64,000 bases of DNA from Borreliella andersonii (GTDB lineage Bacteria; Spirochaetota; Spirochaetia; Borreliales; Borreliaceae). The notes beneath the pieces were generated by a model, which saw only the letters and a program-made list of their open reading frames with translations, did not search any database and had not been told where the DNA came from. Within the stretch, counting starts at the first letter, position 1. Each line of letters starts with the position of its first letter. The DNA lies in the NCBI RefSeq assembly GCF_032595875.1, contig NZ_CP132457.1:310001-374000 (forward strand). Direction: 5' to 3'. Positions 54,123-63,539 of the stretch are shown here, in pieces. The position numbers and the translations under genes are program-made.

Positions 54123-54846
54123 TATAATCCTCTAACAATGCCTTAAAATAAGCAAGCGAATAAATAATAGCCGTATCTGCTCGTAAAATTGGAGTGTTAA
54201 ACCTTACAAAATTAAAACACTTCTCCTTGAAAAAGACAATTTCTGACTCCGAAAAGCATCCTTCAGGACCTATTATAATTCCAATTTTGCTAAAATTGTC
54301 AAAACTTTCATTCTTGCTTAAAATCATTCCGCTTGGATGAGCAACATAATATCTGGTAGTGCAAAAAGAATAAGGTAAATGAAAAAAATTATTATAAAAA
54401 TTAATTTTAGGAAAAATTTTATTACCACTTTGCTTTAAAGCCTCATCTACTATTTTTGAAAATCTTAAAATTTTGGCAGATGCATTGCTTATATCTATTT
54501 TTGACACAGAACGATCCGCATTAATAATATTAATTTCTGAAACTCCAATCTCAACAACCTGTCTTAACACTAGGTCTATTTTTTTGCCCTTTAAACTAGA
54601 AATAAAAATACTTATCTCAAAATTATTTCTTTCAATTTTATCTATTTTATTGGTAGTAAACTTAATAAAATTACTACCAATCTTTACTATTTCTGAAGAC
54701 CTTAATTCCTTATCTTTTAAAAGAATGTTAAGCTTATCACCCCTTTTAAGTCGTCTAACATTAACAAGGTGATGATATATTCTCGCATCTTTAACAATAA
54801 TAAAATCACCTGCTAAACAATTCTCATCCAAAACAATTTGCTTCAC
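54115..54846 (-). CDS. rsmE: RsmE, 16S rRNA m3U1498 methyltransferase
   Basis: 243 residues of the SPOUT class. N-terminal PUA-like part with YHHLVNVRRLKRGDKLNILL. Then IFISSLKGKKIDLVLRQVVE (family K..k.e.ilqkatELGV), FSKIVDEALKQSGNKIFPKI with the usual E-A-xxQ-S/C, and the knot motifs KIGIIIGPEGCFSESEI and RFNTPILRADTAIIYSLA (family LG..ILRxETA). It methylates U1498 in the decoding-site helix. It begins 3 bases after the ctpA stop. Confidence 0.93.
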   Translation of the reverse strand: MKQIVLDENCLAGDFIIVKDARIYHHLVNVRRLKRGDKLNILLKDKELRSSEIVKIGSNFIKFTTNKIDKIERNNFEISIFISSLKGKKIDLVLRQVVEIGVSEINIINADRSVSKIDISNASAKILRFSKIVDEALKQSGNKIFPKINFYNNFFHLPYSFCTTRYYVAHPSGMILSKNESFDNFSKIGIIIGPEGCFSESEIVFFKEKCFNFVRFNTPILRADTAIIYSLAYFKALLEDYNG

Positions 54847-54849
54847 AAT

Positions 54850-56274
54850 TTAATTACCTAATTTAGCCAAATATTCACAAGCTGTTTTTAAAACCTTGTC
54901 ATAGTGTAGATTATAAATTGGCAATTCTTTATTATTGTCTTGATAGTAATTAAAAAACACATACTTACCTAAAAATTCTTTATCAATTTTATATTTTGGA
55001 TTTTCTTTGACAAGATTTTCAACAAAAAAATCAATCTCTTGTTCGGTAATGGATTTTTTACCTTTCAAAAAGCCTTCTATTAACTTTTTATCAAAAATTT
55101 CTTTATATATTAATGCTTCCTCCTCAGAAAAATCTGGAGATTTTATTTCCAAATCAGGCTCAATCCCAACCTTATGAATACTCTTTCCAGATGGAGTATA
55201 ATACTTTGAACTTGTAATTTTAAATCCACCAGTATAAAAAGGAACTACATGCTGAATAAGCCCCTTGCCATAAGACTTTTCCCCTATAACGTAAGCTCTC
55301 TTATTATCTTTTAAGGCTCCTACAAAAACCTCTGATGCTGAGGCTGATGATCTGTCTATTAAGGCAACAATTTTTATATCTGGAGGCAAAACTTGTTTTG
55401 AACTTGCCTTATAATCAATAGGCTTGCTAGAATTTCTGGATTTTGTGGAAACAATAGTTCCTTCAGATAAAATATCATCTGCCATTTTTATAGCTGCCTG
55501 AAAATATCCTCCAGTATTAAGCCTTAAATCTAAAATCAAAGATTTAATATTTTTATTCTTAAGATTATCTAAAGCTTTTCTAAAATCTACAGAAGTGTGT
55601 GGATTAAAGCTTACTATTCTTATATAACCAATATCTGAATTAATAACATCATACTTGATTGTTTGTATTTCTATCTTCTCTCTTGTAAGTTCAAAATCCA
55701 ATGTTAAATTTTTCCCCCTAAGAATAGATACTTTAACTTTTGTACCTTCTTTACCTTTTAAAAGATCAACAACTTGATCTACTTCCATAGAATAAACACT
55801 CTTCCCATCAACAGCGATAATACAATCTCCAGATTTAATTCCTGCCTTATAGGCCGGACCTCCTTCAAAAGGTGTAACAATAGAAACGCAAGCGCTATTA
55901 GGATCAAGATCTTTTACCTTGTGTTTATCTTGGGAATGCATTTTTTTTATTATAGAGATTCCAATGCCAACATAATCTCCTACTGTTGTTTTTGAAATTT
56001 CTTCCAAATCTTTTTTTGTCAAATATTGAGAATAAGGATCGTCTAGAGCTTGAAATATTCCTTTTAAAGCGCCTTCAAAAATTACTTCATCGCTTACAGG
56101 ATCAACATAATTTTCTTTTACAAATTCAAAAGCTTGAATCATCATCTGTTCATAATTTGATCTTGATAACTTATTATTAGATTCATCAAAAGCAAAAATA
56201 GATTCAACAATTACTAAAGAACTTATACCCAGAGTCAATAAAAAACATACACATATTAAAAATTTATTCTTCAT
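54850..56274 (-). CDS. ctpA: CtpA, C-terminal processing protease (S41)
   Basis: 474 residues. Signal anchor at 1-27 (FLICVCFLLTLGISSLVIVE). PDZ domain around 95-185 with GIGISIIKK and GGPAYKAGIKSGDCIIAVDG. The S41 core has NTGGYFQAAIKMADDILSEG, SSASASEVFVGALKDN (nucleophile Ser near 312) and GEKSYGKGLIQHV (base Lys near 336). B. burgdorferi CtpA (BB0359) removes the C-terminal end of porin P13, and its loss changes several envelope proteins (established). It lies in the periplasm. AGGA precedes the ATG, and a divergent four-helix protein gene lies on the other side. Confidence 0.96.
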   Translation of the reverse strand: MKNKFLICVCFLLTLGISSLVIVESIFAFDESNNKLSRSNYEQMMIQAFEFVKENYVDPVSDEVIFEGALKGIFQALDDPYSQYLTKKDLEEISKTTVGDYVGIGISIIKKMHSQDKHKVKDLDPNSACVSIVTPFEGGPAYKAGIKSGDCIIAVDGKSVYSMEVDQVVDLLKGKEGTKVKVSILRGKNLTLDFELTREKIEIQTIKYDVINSDIGYIRIVSFNPHTSVDFRKALDNLKNKNIKSLILDLRLNTGGYFQAAIKMADDILSEGTIVSTKSRNSSKPIDYKASSKQVLPPDIKIVALIDRSSASASEVFVGALKDNKRAYVIGEKSYGKGLIQHVVPFYTGGFKITSSKYYTPSGKSIHKVGIEPDLEIKSPDFSEEEALIYKEIFDKKLIEGFLKGKKSITEQEIDFFVENLVKENPKYKIDKEFLGKYVFFNYYQDNNKELPIYNLHYDKVLKTACEYLAKLGN

Positions 56275-56321
56275 TTATTCATTCCTAATGCAAAAATTAA
56301 AACTTGATTTTATTTCCATAA

Positions 56322-56327
56322 TATAAT
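56322..56327 (+). promoter_or_regulatory. -10 element giving a near-leaderless mRNA for the gene at 56339
   Basis: A perfect TATAAT lies at 56322-56327, and the ATG of the next gene is at 56339. Transcription would begin near 56334, leaving about 5 bases of leader. No Shine-Dalgarno sequence is seen. TTGATT at 56304-56309 is too close (12 bases) to be a proper -35. Confidence 0.45.
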
Positions 56328-56338
56328 ATTTTAAAACT

Positions 56339-56764
56339 ATGTTAAACTCACATCCTAAAAAAACACAAAGTCTTTACAGAACAGGACTTGTTGTTTTACA
56401 AATTACAGAAAGCCTTTTAATATTAGCCTTATTATACCAAGCCATTAATAAATTAATTTTCATTAATAATTACTCCATAAAGTTTATGCTAACATTTATC
56501 TTATACTCACCTGAATTTTTCATGTCCAATTTAACAATCTATTACTTTATCTACGAAAAATTCAAAATTCTTCACAGTATTATAGTAATAACTAAATTAT
56601 TTCAAATAATATTAACATTATTATTGTTCATTTTGGGATTTACTTTTAAAATATACACCCATCAAACCTCTCTGGCCATACTTTTAGGAATTACAGTAGT
56701 TTACCTAGCATTTAATGTAGCAATACTAGCGCTAATTAAAGCAAAAATAAAAAACCCGGAGTAA
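56339..56764 (+). CDS. Hypothetical four-helix membrane protein
   Basis: 141 residues, four predicted membrane helices (LVVLQITESLLILALLYQAI; FMLTFILYSPEFFMSNLTIY; SIIVITKLFQIILTLLLFIL; LAILLGITVVYLAFNVAIL), with short loops. No family recognised. It ends 3 bases before the MinD-like gene and likely forms an operon with it and lgt. Because MinD-like ATPases often bind membranes or membrane partners, this protein could be the partner (inference). The TATAAT just upstream predicts an almost leaderless message. By order BB0360. Confidence 0.7.
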   Translation: MLNSHPKKTQSLYRTGLVVLQITESLLILALLYQAINKLIFINNYSIKFMLTFILYSPEFFMSNLTIYYFIYEKFKILHSIIVITKLFQIILTLLLFILGFTFKIYTHQTSLAILLGITVVYLAFNVAILALIKAKIKNPE

Positions 56765-56767
56765 AGC

Positions 56768-57910
56768 TTGATTATTATTCCTGTAGCCAGTGGTAAAGGG
56801 GGAGTTGGCAAATCCCTTTTCTCAGCAAACATAGCAATTTGCCTGGCAAATGAAGGAAAAAAAGTATTACTTGTTGATCTTGACCTTGGAGCATCTAATT
56901 TGCATTCAATGTTAAACATTGCACCTAAAAAAAGTATAGGAACATTTTTAAAAACAAAGATTAATTTTTCAGACATTATTATTCAATCTGGAATTGAAAA
57001 TTTAAACTTCATTGCAGGAGATTCTGACATTCCAGAACTTGCCAATATAGCGGTTTCTCAAAAAAAACTCATAATAAAAAATTTAAAATCTTTAAAATAT
57101 GATTATTTAGTGATTGACCTTGGAGCAGGAACAGCCTTTAATATCATAGACTTTTTTTTAATGTCAAAAAGAGGAGTAATAGTAACAACACCAACAGTAA
57201 CAGCTGCAATGAATGCATATTTATTTCTTAAAAATATAATATTTAGACTGTTATCAAGCGTGTTTAATAGAGGGACAAAAGGAAATGAAATTCTCAGAAC
57301 AATAAAGCAAAATTCAATCGATCTTCAAAGGGTTTATATGCCTAATTTGCTGTTAAAACTTGAAAATGAAGATCCTGAAAATTATTCTAAATTTAATAAA
57401 TTATTTAAGACAATTAGTCCTTTCATGATATTTAATATGCTCAAAACTCCCAAAGATATCGAAAAAACTGAAAAAATAATAAAATCAGCAAAAAACTATT
57501 TAAATATAAATTTACAAAGTATTGGAGCAATCTATAAAGATGAAATAGTTGACCAAGCTTTAAACAGTAAAATACCCATCACTATATACAAACCTACAGG
57601 CCCAACCTCCAAAAGTATAAAAAAAATTGCAAAAAAATTAATCGAAATTGAAGATTTAACAAATGATGCAGAGCTTTTAAACGAAGAAGATTTAAATGAA
57701 AGTTATGATTTTGTACTCAGAGAAGCTCAAGAAGAATATATTGAAAAAATTGAATACCTTGAATCGTTGATAAAAAATAAAACAATAGAAAGTAGTGAAA
57801 TTATTGATATAATAAAATCTCAGAAAAGAGAAATCGAAACCTTAAGAAAACAAAATATGTTATTTAAAAAAAAGCTTTTTGAAAAGCTTAAAAAGGCTAA
57901 GGAGGTCTAA
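56768..57910 (+). CDS. MinD/ParA-type ATPase with a C-terminal coiled coil
   Basis: 380 residues, TTG start with GGAG just upstream. Deviant Walker A ASGKGGVGKSLFSANIAIC at the N-terminus, VDLDLGASNLHSML (Walker A' partner), and DYLVIDLGAGTAFNIIDFF as Walker B, as in FlhG/MinD. The last 80 residues form a coiled coil (EYIEKIEYLESLIKN; KREIETLRKQNMLFKKKLFE), not found in MinD, which ends in an amphipathic membrane-binding helix. The stop shares one base with the lgt ATG. Possible roles are placing membrane machinery or polar complexes; no MinC lies nearby. By order BB0361. Confidence 0.85.
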   Translation: MIIIPVASGKGGVGKSLFSANIAICLANEGKKVLLVDLDLGASNLHSMLNIAPKKSIGTFLKTKINFSDIIIQSGIENLNFIAGDSDIPELANIAVSQKKLIIKNLKSLKYDYLVIDLGAGTAFNIIDFFLMSKRGVIVTTPTVTAAMNAYLFLKNIIFRLLSSVFNRGTKGNEILRTIKQNSIDLQRVYMPNLLLKLENEDPENYSKFNKLFKTISPFMIFNMLKTPKDIEKTEKIIKSAKNYLNINLQSIGAIYKDEIVDQALNSKIPITIYKPTGPTSKSIKKIAKKLIEIEDLTNDAELLNEEDLNESYDFVLREAQEEYIEKIEYLESLIKNKTIESSEIIDIIKSQKREIETLRKQNMLFKKKLFEKLKKAKEV

Positions 57911-58896
57911 TGCCAAATTACATAAATTACCCAAGCTGGTTACATCCTGAAGTGATTCAAGGCATACCAATTACATGGTATAGCCTATCTTATATTTTAA
58001 TCATACTAATCTCTTATAAGTTTATTTGGTATCAAATAAAATCAGACAATATTGATATTAAAAAAGAAGATTATGAAACATTTATGTTCTCACTTGTACT
58101 TGGAGCAATTTTAGGAGGCAGATTGGCATCTACCTTGGTCTACGACAAATCGGGAATTTATTATTCTAATCCTTGGCTAATTCTTTTGCCCTTCGACCAA
58201 CATTGGAATTTTACAGGCTTTAGAGGTATGGCCATCCATGGTGGTTTTTTAGGAGCAATAATTGCTCCTCTAATAACAATAAATACAAAGCTTAAAAATA
58301 CAAATGTTCAAAAATACTTTCTAAAACTAACGGACTATGGATCAATGGCTTTTTCTTCTGGTTACATACTTGGAAGACTTGCTAATTTCGCAAATGCAGA
58401 ACTTTATGGAAGAGTAATGAAAGGAGGAATAATATTCCCCAATGCAGAACCATTCGATACAAATATACCGGGTGTAAAAGAATTTGCATCATCAGTAGGA
58501 CTTGAAATTTCGCCTCATGACCTGCTAATTAATCTCCCAAGAATACCTTCTCAACTTATTGAAGGACTTTTCGAAGGACCTGTAACTTTTCTGTTGCTAT
58601 GGTTTTTATTTAGAAAAATCAAAAAATATGATGGATTCATTTTTGGTGTATATGTAATGCTTTACGCTTTTTTCAGATTCTTTATTGAATATTTAAGAGA
58701 ACCGGACAAAGAACTTGGATTTATAATAACCTACAAGCCAATTAAAAGTTTGTCGGAATTTTCTTTTTTAAACATATCAATGGGACAAATTCTCTCACTA
58801 ACACTGATGATCTCAGGTTTAATCTGGATAATAGTCACTAAAAAGATTGCAGAAAAAAAAATAAAAAATAATACCAACTTAGCATACAAAAATTAA
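57910..58896 (+). CDS. lgt: Lgt, prolipoprotein diacylglyceryl transferase
   Basis: Transfers diacylglycerol from phosphatidylglycerol to the lipobox Cys of prolipoproteins; it is vital in a lipoprotein-rich spirochaete. 328 residues with about seven helices. Motifs: WYSLSYILIILISYKF, GAILGGRLASTLVYD, the catalytic region MAIHGGFLGAIIAP, then GRLANFANAELYGR (family signature GRxGNFxNxExYG) and FRFFIEYLREPD. AAGGAGG lies before the ATG, which overlaps the stop of the MinD-like gene. Substrates in this window include OppA1-3, BB0323, BamD, BB0352 and LA7. Confidence 0.97.
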   Translation: MPNYINYPSWLHPEVIQGIPITWYSLSYILIILISYKFIWYQIKSDNIDIKKEDYETFMFSLVLGAILGGRLASTLVYDKSGIYYSNPWLILLPFDQHWNFTGFRGMAIHGGFLGAIIAPLITINTKLKNTNVQKYFLKLTDYGSMAFSSGYILGRLANFANAELYGRVMKGGIIFPNAEPFDTNIPGVKEFASSVGLEISPHDLLINLPRIPSQLIEGLFEGPVTFLLLWFLFRKIKKYDGFIFGVYVMLYAFFRFFIEYLREPDKELGFIITYKPIKSLSEFSFLNISMGQILSLTLMISGLIWIIVTKKIAEKKIKNNTNLAYKN

Positions 58897-58916
58897 AATA
58901 AGAGCAAACCAATAAA

Positions 58917-60929
58917 ATGAACGAAGTTAATAATTATCAAAATATAAATTCCGTTATAATATCTAAAAAAGAAATTGACGTTAAAGATCTTATAAAGCTT
59001 AAATCTATTTTTAACTTAATTCAAATCGTAAAATCTGAAAAAGCTTTATACAGCGAGTACGTAAAACAAAATAATATTAAATTCGCTATTATTTATAATT
59101 ATGAAAAACCAATAGATTTTTCAATAAACGTTGCAAACGAATTAAAAAATGCAAACAAAATCCATTCTATTATAATTAGCGACGAAAAATTTGATGAAGA
59201 ATATTTAAAACTTAATCACATAGAAATAATAAAAGATATAAGCGAATTAGAATATAAGCAAAACTTAATACATCAAAAAAAACTATTTTGCGATAATAAA
59301 AACACAACTCTGGATTTCTTTTTAAATTTATCAGAACTCATAAAAGAAATAGTAATCATCACAAACACCAAAAATGAAATTATTTATATCAATGAAAAAG
59401 GTAGTAAAAATCTTAATCTTCCAATGAAAACCTCTGGAAATATAATCAAAGTAACCGACATAGATATAAGAGATTGGGAAAAGTTGGAAAAAATAGATTT
59501 AAGCTACCATACAAATTCTATTCCTGAATTTAAAAATATATTAATAACCGATTGTCTTTTAACTTTAAAAAATAACAAAAAACTACATGTAGATATATTT
59601 GTTAGCACAATCGCTCAAAACAATATCGATAAATTAATAACAATTAAAGAAATATCAAACCCTAATAAAACAGAAAACTATAAATACCTAGAAATTATTG
59701 ATTCTAAGGACGAGATTCAAAATGCCAAAGAAATTGAAAAATTACTAGTAAACCATATGGATATTTATAAAAAAAAAAGAATATATTTGCTTAATTTAGA
59801 AATATCCCTAACAGCAGAATATGAATACAAAGAGGATCAAGAAAAGCTTAATATAAAAATACTTAAAATAATGTATTCAAAAATAATGTCATTATACTCT
59901 GAATATATTTTCAAGTTAAAACACAACAATTTTATAGTAATCATATGCACAAATGGTGATGAAAAGCAAATAATCTCAATTGCCCAAAAAATCAAAAAAA
60001 CAATTGCAATGGCATTCAAAAAAGAAGATATTATTATATTTAAATTCAATATTGGAATAATAGAGGTGAATTTAAAAGAAAACTTAGAATTCAAAATCCC
60101 CAAATTAATGATGGCTACAAAAATATCATCGGAATACAAAGACTCTAATCCCACTATATATAAAGAAGAACTACCAGAAGCAGTGATTTTAAAAAATCAA
60201 AACAAAATCTTTCAATATATACTCAAAGCAATAAAAAATGATTTTTTTACTCTTTATTATCAAAGAATAAATCCTCTTAAAAAAAACTTAAAACCTAAAA
60301 TAGAAATCTTGACAAGACTTTTTGACCACATGGGCAAGCCAATTCCAAACAATCAAATTTTCAACTTAATAGACAAATATAATTTAACTGTTGAGGTTGA
60401 TACATTGGTGGTTAAAAAGGCCTTAAGAGAATACAAAAGCTTTGTATCAAAAAATGGAATTCATATTTTCTCAATTAACATATCTCCTCATTCACTAAAA
60501 TCTCAAAACTTTCGAATCTTTTTAAGAGATACTTTATTGAAAAGCCAAATCCCGCTTCAAAATATATGCTTGGAAATAACAGAAACTGGAATTCTTGAAA
60601 ACTTTGAGATAATAAACAAATATTTTCAAGAATTAAAAAGTTTTGGAATCAAACTAGCACTTGATGACTTTGGAAGCGGACATACATCACTCTCATATAT
60701 TAAAACACTACCAATAGACCTGCTTAAAATAGATGGATCTTTCATAAAAGCAATAAACTCTAGTGAAATAGATTTTGTAATAATAAAATCTATTAAAAAA
60801 ATAGCAGATACAAAAAATATAAAAATTATTGCCGAATTTGTATATAATGAAGAAATATTAAAAAAAATAATTGAACTAGAAATAGATTATGGGCAAGGAT
60901 TTTTATGGCACAAACCAGAACCAATATAA
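58917..60929 (+). CDS. pdeA: PdeA, cyclic-di-GMP phosphodiesterase (EAL)
   Basis: 670 residues. An N-terminal receiver-like segment (about 1-120, with IKFAIIYNYEKPID), a PAS domain (about 130-235, IVIITNTKNEIIYINEKGSK), a degenerate GGDEF-like region (about 270-410), and a C-terminal EAL domain from about 430. The EAL motif is EILTRL (near 463), with NISPHSL, LEITETG, LALDDFGSGHTSLSYI (near 583) and YGQGFLWHKPEP. The AEGVE motif reads AEFVY. B. burgdorferi PdeA (BB0363) degrades c-di-GMP and influences motility and infectivity (established). mgsA follows on the same strand after 91 bases. Confidence 0.95.
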   Translation: MNEVNNYQNINSVIISKKEIDVKDLIKLKSIFNLIQIVKSEKALYSEYVKQNNIKFAIIYNYEKPIDFSINVANELKNANKIHSIIISDEKFDEEYLKLNHIEIIKDISELEYKQNLIHQKKLFCDNKNTTLDFFLNLSELIKEIVIITNTKNEIIYINEKGSKNLNLPMKTSGNIIKVTDIDIRDWEKLEKIDLSYHTNSIPEFKNILITDCLLTLKNNKKLHVDIFVSTIAQNNIDKLITIKEISNPNKTENYKYLEIIDSKDEIQNAKEIEKLLVNHMDIYKKKRIYLLNLEISLTAEYEYKEDQEKLNIKILKIMYSKIMSLYSEYIFKLKHNNFIVIICTNGDEKQIISIAQKIKKTIAMAFKKEDIIIFKFNIGIIEVNLKENLEFKIPKLMMATKISSEYKDSNPTIYKEELPEAVILKNQNKIFQYILKAIKNDFFTLYYQRINPLKKNLKPKIEILTRLFDHMGKPIPNNQIFNLIDKYNLTVEVDTLVVKKALREYKSFVSKNGIHIFSINISPHSLKSQNFRIFLRDTLLKSQIPLQNICLEITETGILENFEIINKYFQELKSFGIKLALDDFGSGHTSLSYIKTLPIDLLKIDGSFIKAINSSEIDFVIIKSIKKIADTKNIKIIAEFVYNEEILKKIIELEIDYGQGFLWHKPEPI

Positions 60930-61020
60930 ATTCTAAAAAAGTGAAATCTAAAAATACACTTATGGTTAAACTTTATTAAATTTCAACAAAAATTATTGGA
61001 ATTAAAAAGGAATAAAATTA

Positions 61021-61404
61021 ATGGAAAAAAAAATAGCATTAATTGCACATGATAAAAAAAAGGAAGACTTGGTAAATTTTGTAAAACAAAACTATCTCTT
61101 TTTGTCCAAATTCAAGCTTATTGCAACAGGAACAACAGGATCTAAAATCCAGCAAGCCACAGATCTTACGATTATTAAATACAAATCGGGTCCTATGGGA
61201 GGAGATCAGCAAATTGGAGCTGAAGTAGCTGAGGGAAATATCTTAGCTATATTTTTCTTTAGAGATCCCCTAACAAGCCAACCTCACGAACCAGACGTGT
61301 CAGCTCTTATTAGACTTTGCGATGTACATGAAATACCGCTTGCAACCAACGTAAAAACAGCAGAAATTTTAATAAAAGGACTTGAGAGCTTGATTTTAAA
61401 ATAG
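61021..61404 (+). CDS. mgsA: Methylglyoxal synthase
   Basis: Makes methylglyoxal from dihydroxyacetone phosphate, a bypass when phosphate is scarce. 127 residues, normal for the family. Motifs: [37 protein letters not shown] with the catalytic Asp (GGDQQIG), and [20 protein letters not shown] with the His. AAGGA lies 10 bases ahead of the ATG. It is next to pdeA; c-di-GMP in Borrelia affects glycerol use, which feeds dihydroxyacetone phosphate, so the pairing may be meaningful (inference). Confidence 0.97.
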   Translation: MEKKIALIAHDKKKEDLVNFVKQNYLFLSKFKLIATGTTGSKIQQATDLTIIKYKSGPMGGDQQIGAEVAEGNILAIFFFRDPLTSQPHEPDVSALIRLCDVHEIPLATNVKTAEILIKGLESLILK

Positions 61405-61427
61405 GCCTTAATCTAAATTAAAGCCTA
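61402..61427. terminator. Bidirectional terminator between mgsA and the LA7 gene
   Basis: TAGGCCTTAAT (61402-61412) pairs with ATTAAAGCCTA (61417-61427), 11 bp with one mismatch (a G-U pair on the minus strand) and loop CTAA. The stem starts at the mgsA stop codon. It sits between two converging genes. Confidence 0.6.
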
Positions 61428-61445
61428 CAAAATCAAAAATATAAA

Positions 61446-62030
61446 TTAATTCGTTAGCATAGGTGAAATTTTTTCAACGCCGTCGATAATATAATTAACA
61501 GATTCAAGAAAAGTCTTGGCATCTGAATTATTCTCATCAACTGTAATTTCCAATTTTGAATTTTTAATATTAAGATCTTTAAAAGTACCAATAAGATCAC
61601 TTTTAGCACCATGTAAATTACTATTTATAATCTTATTAAAGTCGGAGGTAATTCCAACAAAAATAAAGGCTTCTTTTCCAGAAATACTAATTGGAGCCTC
61701 TCCTGCATAAATATTGTCATAAGAATAAACTATTAATTTTGCATCTTCTTTTGAAGGTATTGTTTGAAAATGTCCATCTTTTTCAGAAAAATAAAAAACC
61801 TTTATATTTTTCCCCAAACTTTTTCGATCCTTTTTTGAATGAACTACTCCCATAGCATGAAAAACATGCCCAATAGTATGTTCATCTATTTCAAAATCAT
61901 TAAGCTTAGAAGAGCCCTCCGCTCCATGTTCCTCAACGTATTCACTTGAGCTGTCTTTTGAAGCACAAGCAATTATTAAAAATAATAAAAATAATGAAAA
62001 ACAGGTTTTAAAAAAACCATTTTTATACAT
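61446..62030 (-). CDS. Lipoprotein LA7 (P22, BB0365)
   Basis: 194 residues; lipoprotein signal ends LIIAC (Cys22), followed by a Ser/Glu-rich tether ([13 protein letters not shown]). The folded part, from about residue 45 ([20 protein letters not shown]), contains [16 protein letters not shown] and ends with [13 protein letters not shown]. No enzymatic motif is visible. In B. burgdorferi LA7 is an immunogenic lipoprotein of unknown function with stage-dependent expression (established). A good promoter (TTGTAA-18-TATAAT) and AAGGGAG ribosome site precede it; the gene stands alone. Confidence 0.92.
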   Translation of the reverse strand: MYKNGFFKTCFSLFLLFLIIACASKDSSSEYVEEHGAEGSSKLNDFEIDEHTIGHVFHAMGVVHSKKDRKSLGKNIKVFYFSEKDGHFQTIPSKEDAKLIVYSYDNIYAGEAPISISGKEAFIFVGITSDFNKIINSNLHGAKSDLIGTFKDLNIKNSKLEITVDENNSDAKTFLESVNYIIDGVEKISPMLTN

Positions 62031-62055
62031 AAAAATTCTCCCTTATAATTTATTA

Positions 62056-62085
62056 ATTATATTAAAAGTAAAAGTAAGTTTACAA
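62056..62085 (-). promoter_or_regulatory. Predicted promoter of the LA7 gene
   Basis: On the minus strand TTGTAA (62085-62080) and TATAAT (62061-62056) are separated by 18 bases. Transcription would start near 62049, about 18 bases before the ATG at 62030, with AAGGGAG as ribosome site. Confidence 0.65.
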
Positions 62086-62098
62086 TAAATAATTTATT

Positions 62099-62126
62099 TT
62101 GTACACACTTTAAAAACAATTAAAAT
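62099..62126 (+). promoter_or_regulatory. Predicted promoter of the M18 aminopeptidase gene
   Basis: TTGTAC (62099-62104) is followed at 16 bases by TAAAAT (62121-62126). This gives a start near 62133 and a short leader containing AGGAGGT before the ATG at 62156. Confidence 0.5.
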
Positions 62127-62155
62127 GTTAAAATGAAACAGGAGGTCTTATTAAT

Positions 62156-63532
62156 ATGAAAAAACAAAATCCATGGATACATTTAAATGAAGAAGAAAAA
62201 AATAAAATTTTCAATTTTTCTGAAAGTTACAAAAAATTTATAAGTAAATTTAAAACAGAAAGAGAAGTTACAGCCTATGCCCTAGATAAAGCAAAAAAAT
62301 TGGGGTTTATTAACGCTGAAGAGAAAAAGAATTTAATGCCGGGTGATAAAATTTTTTATACCTGTAGAGAAAAATCTGTTGCTTTTGCTATTATTGGCAA
62401 AAATCCTATTGAAGATGGAATGAATTTCATTGTTTCTCACACAGATTCACCAAGACTTGATGCAAAGCCCTCCCCAATTTCTGAAGAAACCGAACTTACA
62501 TTTCTTAAAACCAACTATTATGGGGGAATAAAAAAATATCAGTGGCTATCTACACCCCTTTCAATAAGAGGCATAGTATTTTTAAAAAATGGAGAAAAGG
62601 TTGAAATAAACATTGGGGACAATGAAAACGATCCTGTATTTGTAATTCCCGACATCTTGCCTCATCTTGATAGAAAAATACAAAGAAATAAAAAATCAGA
62701 TGAAATTGTTGAAGGAGAAAATCTAAAAATTTTAATTGGAAGCCTGCCAATCGAAACAAAAGAAAAAAATAAAGTTAAACTGGCAACTTTACAACTAATA
62801 AAAGAAAAATACAAAATAGAAGAAGAGGATTTTGTATCATCAGAAATTGAAATAGTACCTGCAGGAACAGCAAAAGATATTGGATTTGACAAAGCCTTAA
62901 TTGGTGCTTACGGGCAAGACGACAAAATATGCGTTTTCACTTCTTTAGAGTCCATATTTGATCTTGAAGAGACTCCAAACAAAACAGCCATTTGCTTTCT
63001 TGTAGATAAAGAAGAAATTGGTTCAACAGGTTCAACAGGACTAGATTCAAGATATCTTGAATATTTTGTTTCTGATATGATCTTAAAAATTAAAAAATCG
63101 GAATACAACAATCTTTACGTTCAAAAAGCCTTGTGGAATTCAAAAAGCATTTCTGCTGATGTTTGCGCAGCAATAAACCCACTATTTAGCTCAGTTCATG
63201 ACGAACAAAATGCTCCCCAACTTGGATATGGAATACCTATAATGAAATACACAGGACATGGTGGAAAAAGTATGGCCAGTGATGCTGATGCTGAGCTTGT
63301 TTCTTACATTAGACAATTATTAAATAAAAACAATATAGCCTGGCAAGTGGCAACACTTGGAAAAGTAGAAGAAGGTGGAGGGGGAACTGTTGCTAAATTT
63401 TTAGCTGGCTATGGGATAAGAACAATAGACATGGGACCTGCTGTTATAAGCATGCATTCTCCAATGGAAATAACTTCTAAATTTGATTTATACAATGCTT
63501 ACTTAGCATATAAAGCTTTCTACAGAGAATAA
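62156..63532 (+). CDS. apeB: M18-family metalloaminopeptidase
   Basis: 458 residues; cytosolic dodecameric Zn aminopeptidase that removes acidic or neutral residues from peptides. Metal and catalytic motifs: FIVSHTDSPRLDAKPSP (His-x-Asp), AYGQDDKICVFTSLES (Asp), FLVDKEEIGSTGSTG (Glu pair), VHDEQNAPQLGYGIPIMKY and ISMHSPMEITSKFD near the end (His). AACAGGAGGT gives a strong ribosome site. Probably works on peptides brought in by Opp. The EIIB-like gene starts 7 bases after it, so the two are cotranscribed. By order BB0366. Confidence 0.95.
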   Translation: MKKQNPWIHLNEEEKNKIFNFSESYKKFISKFKTEREVTAYALDKAKKLGFINAEEKKNLMPGDKIFYTCREKSVAFAIIGKNPIEDGMNFIVSHTDSPRLDAKPSPISEETELTFLKTNYYGGIKKYQWLSTPLSIRGIVFLKNGEKVEINIGDNENDPVFVIPDILPHLDRKIQRNKKSDEIVEGENLKILIGSLPIETKEKNKVKLATLQLIKEKYKIEEEDFVSSEIEIVPAGTAKDIGFDKALIGAYGQDDKICVFTSLESIFDLEETPNKTAICFLVDKEEIGSTGSTGLDSRYLEYFVSDMILKIKKSEYNNLYVQKALWNSKSISADVCAAINPLFSSVHDEQNAPQLGYGIPIMKYTGHGGKSMASDADAELVSYIRQLLNKNNIAWQVATLGKVEEGGGGTVAKFLAGYGIRTIDMGPAVISMHSPMEITSKFDLYNAYLAYKAFYRE

Positions 63533-63539
63533 GAATTTT

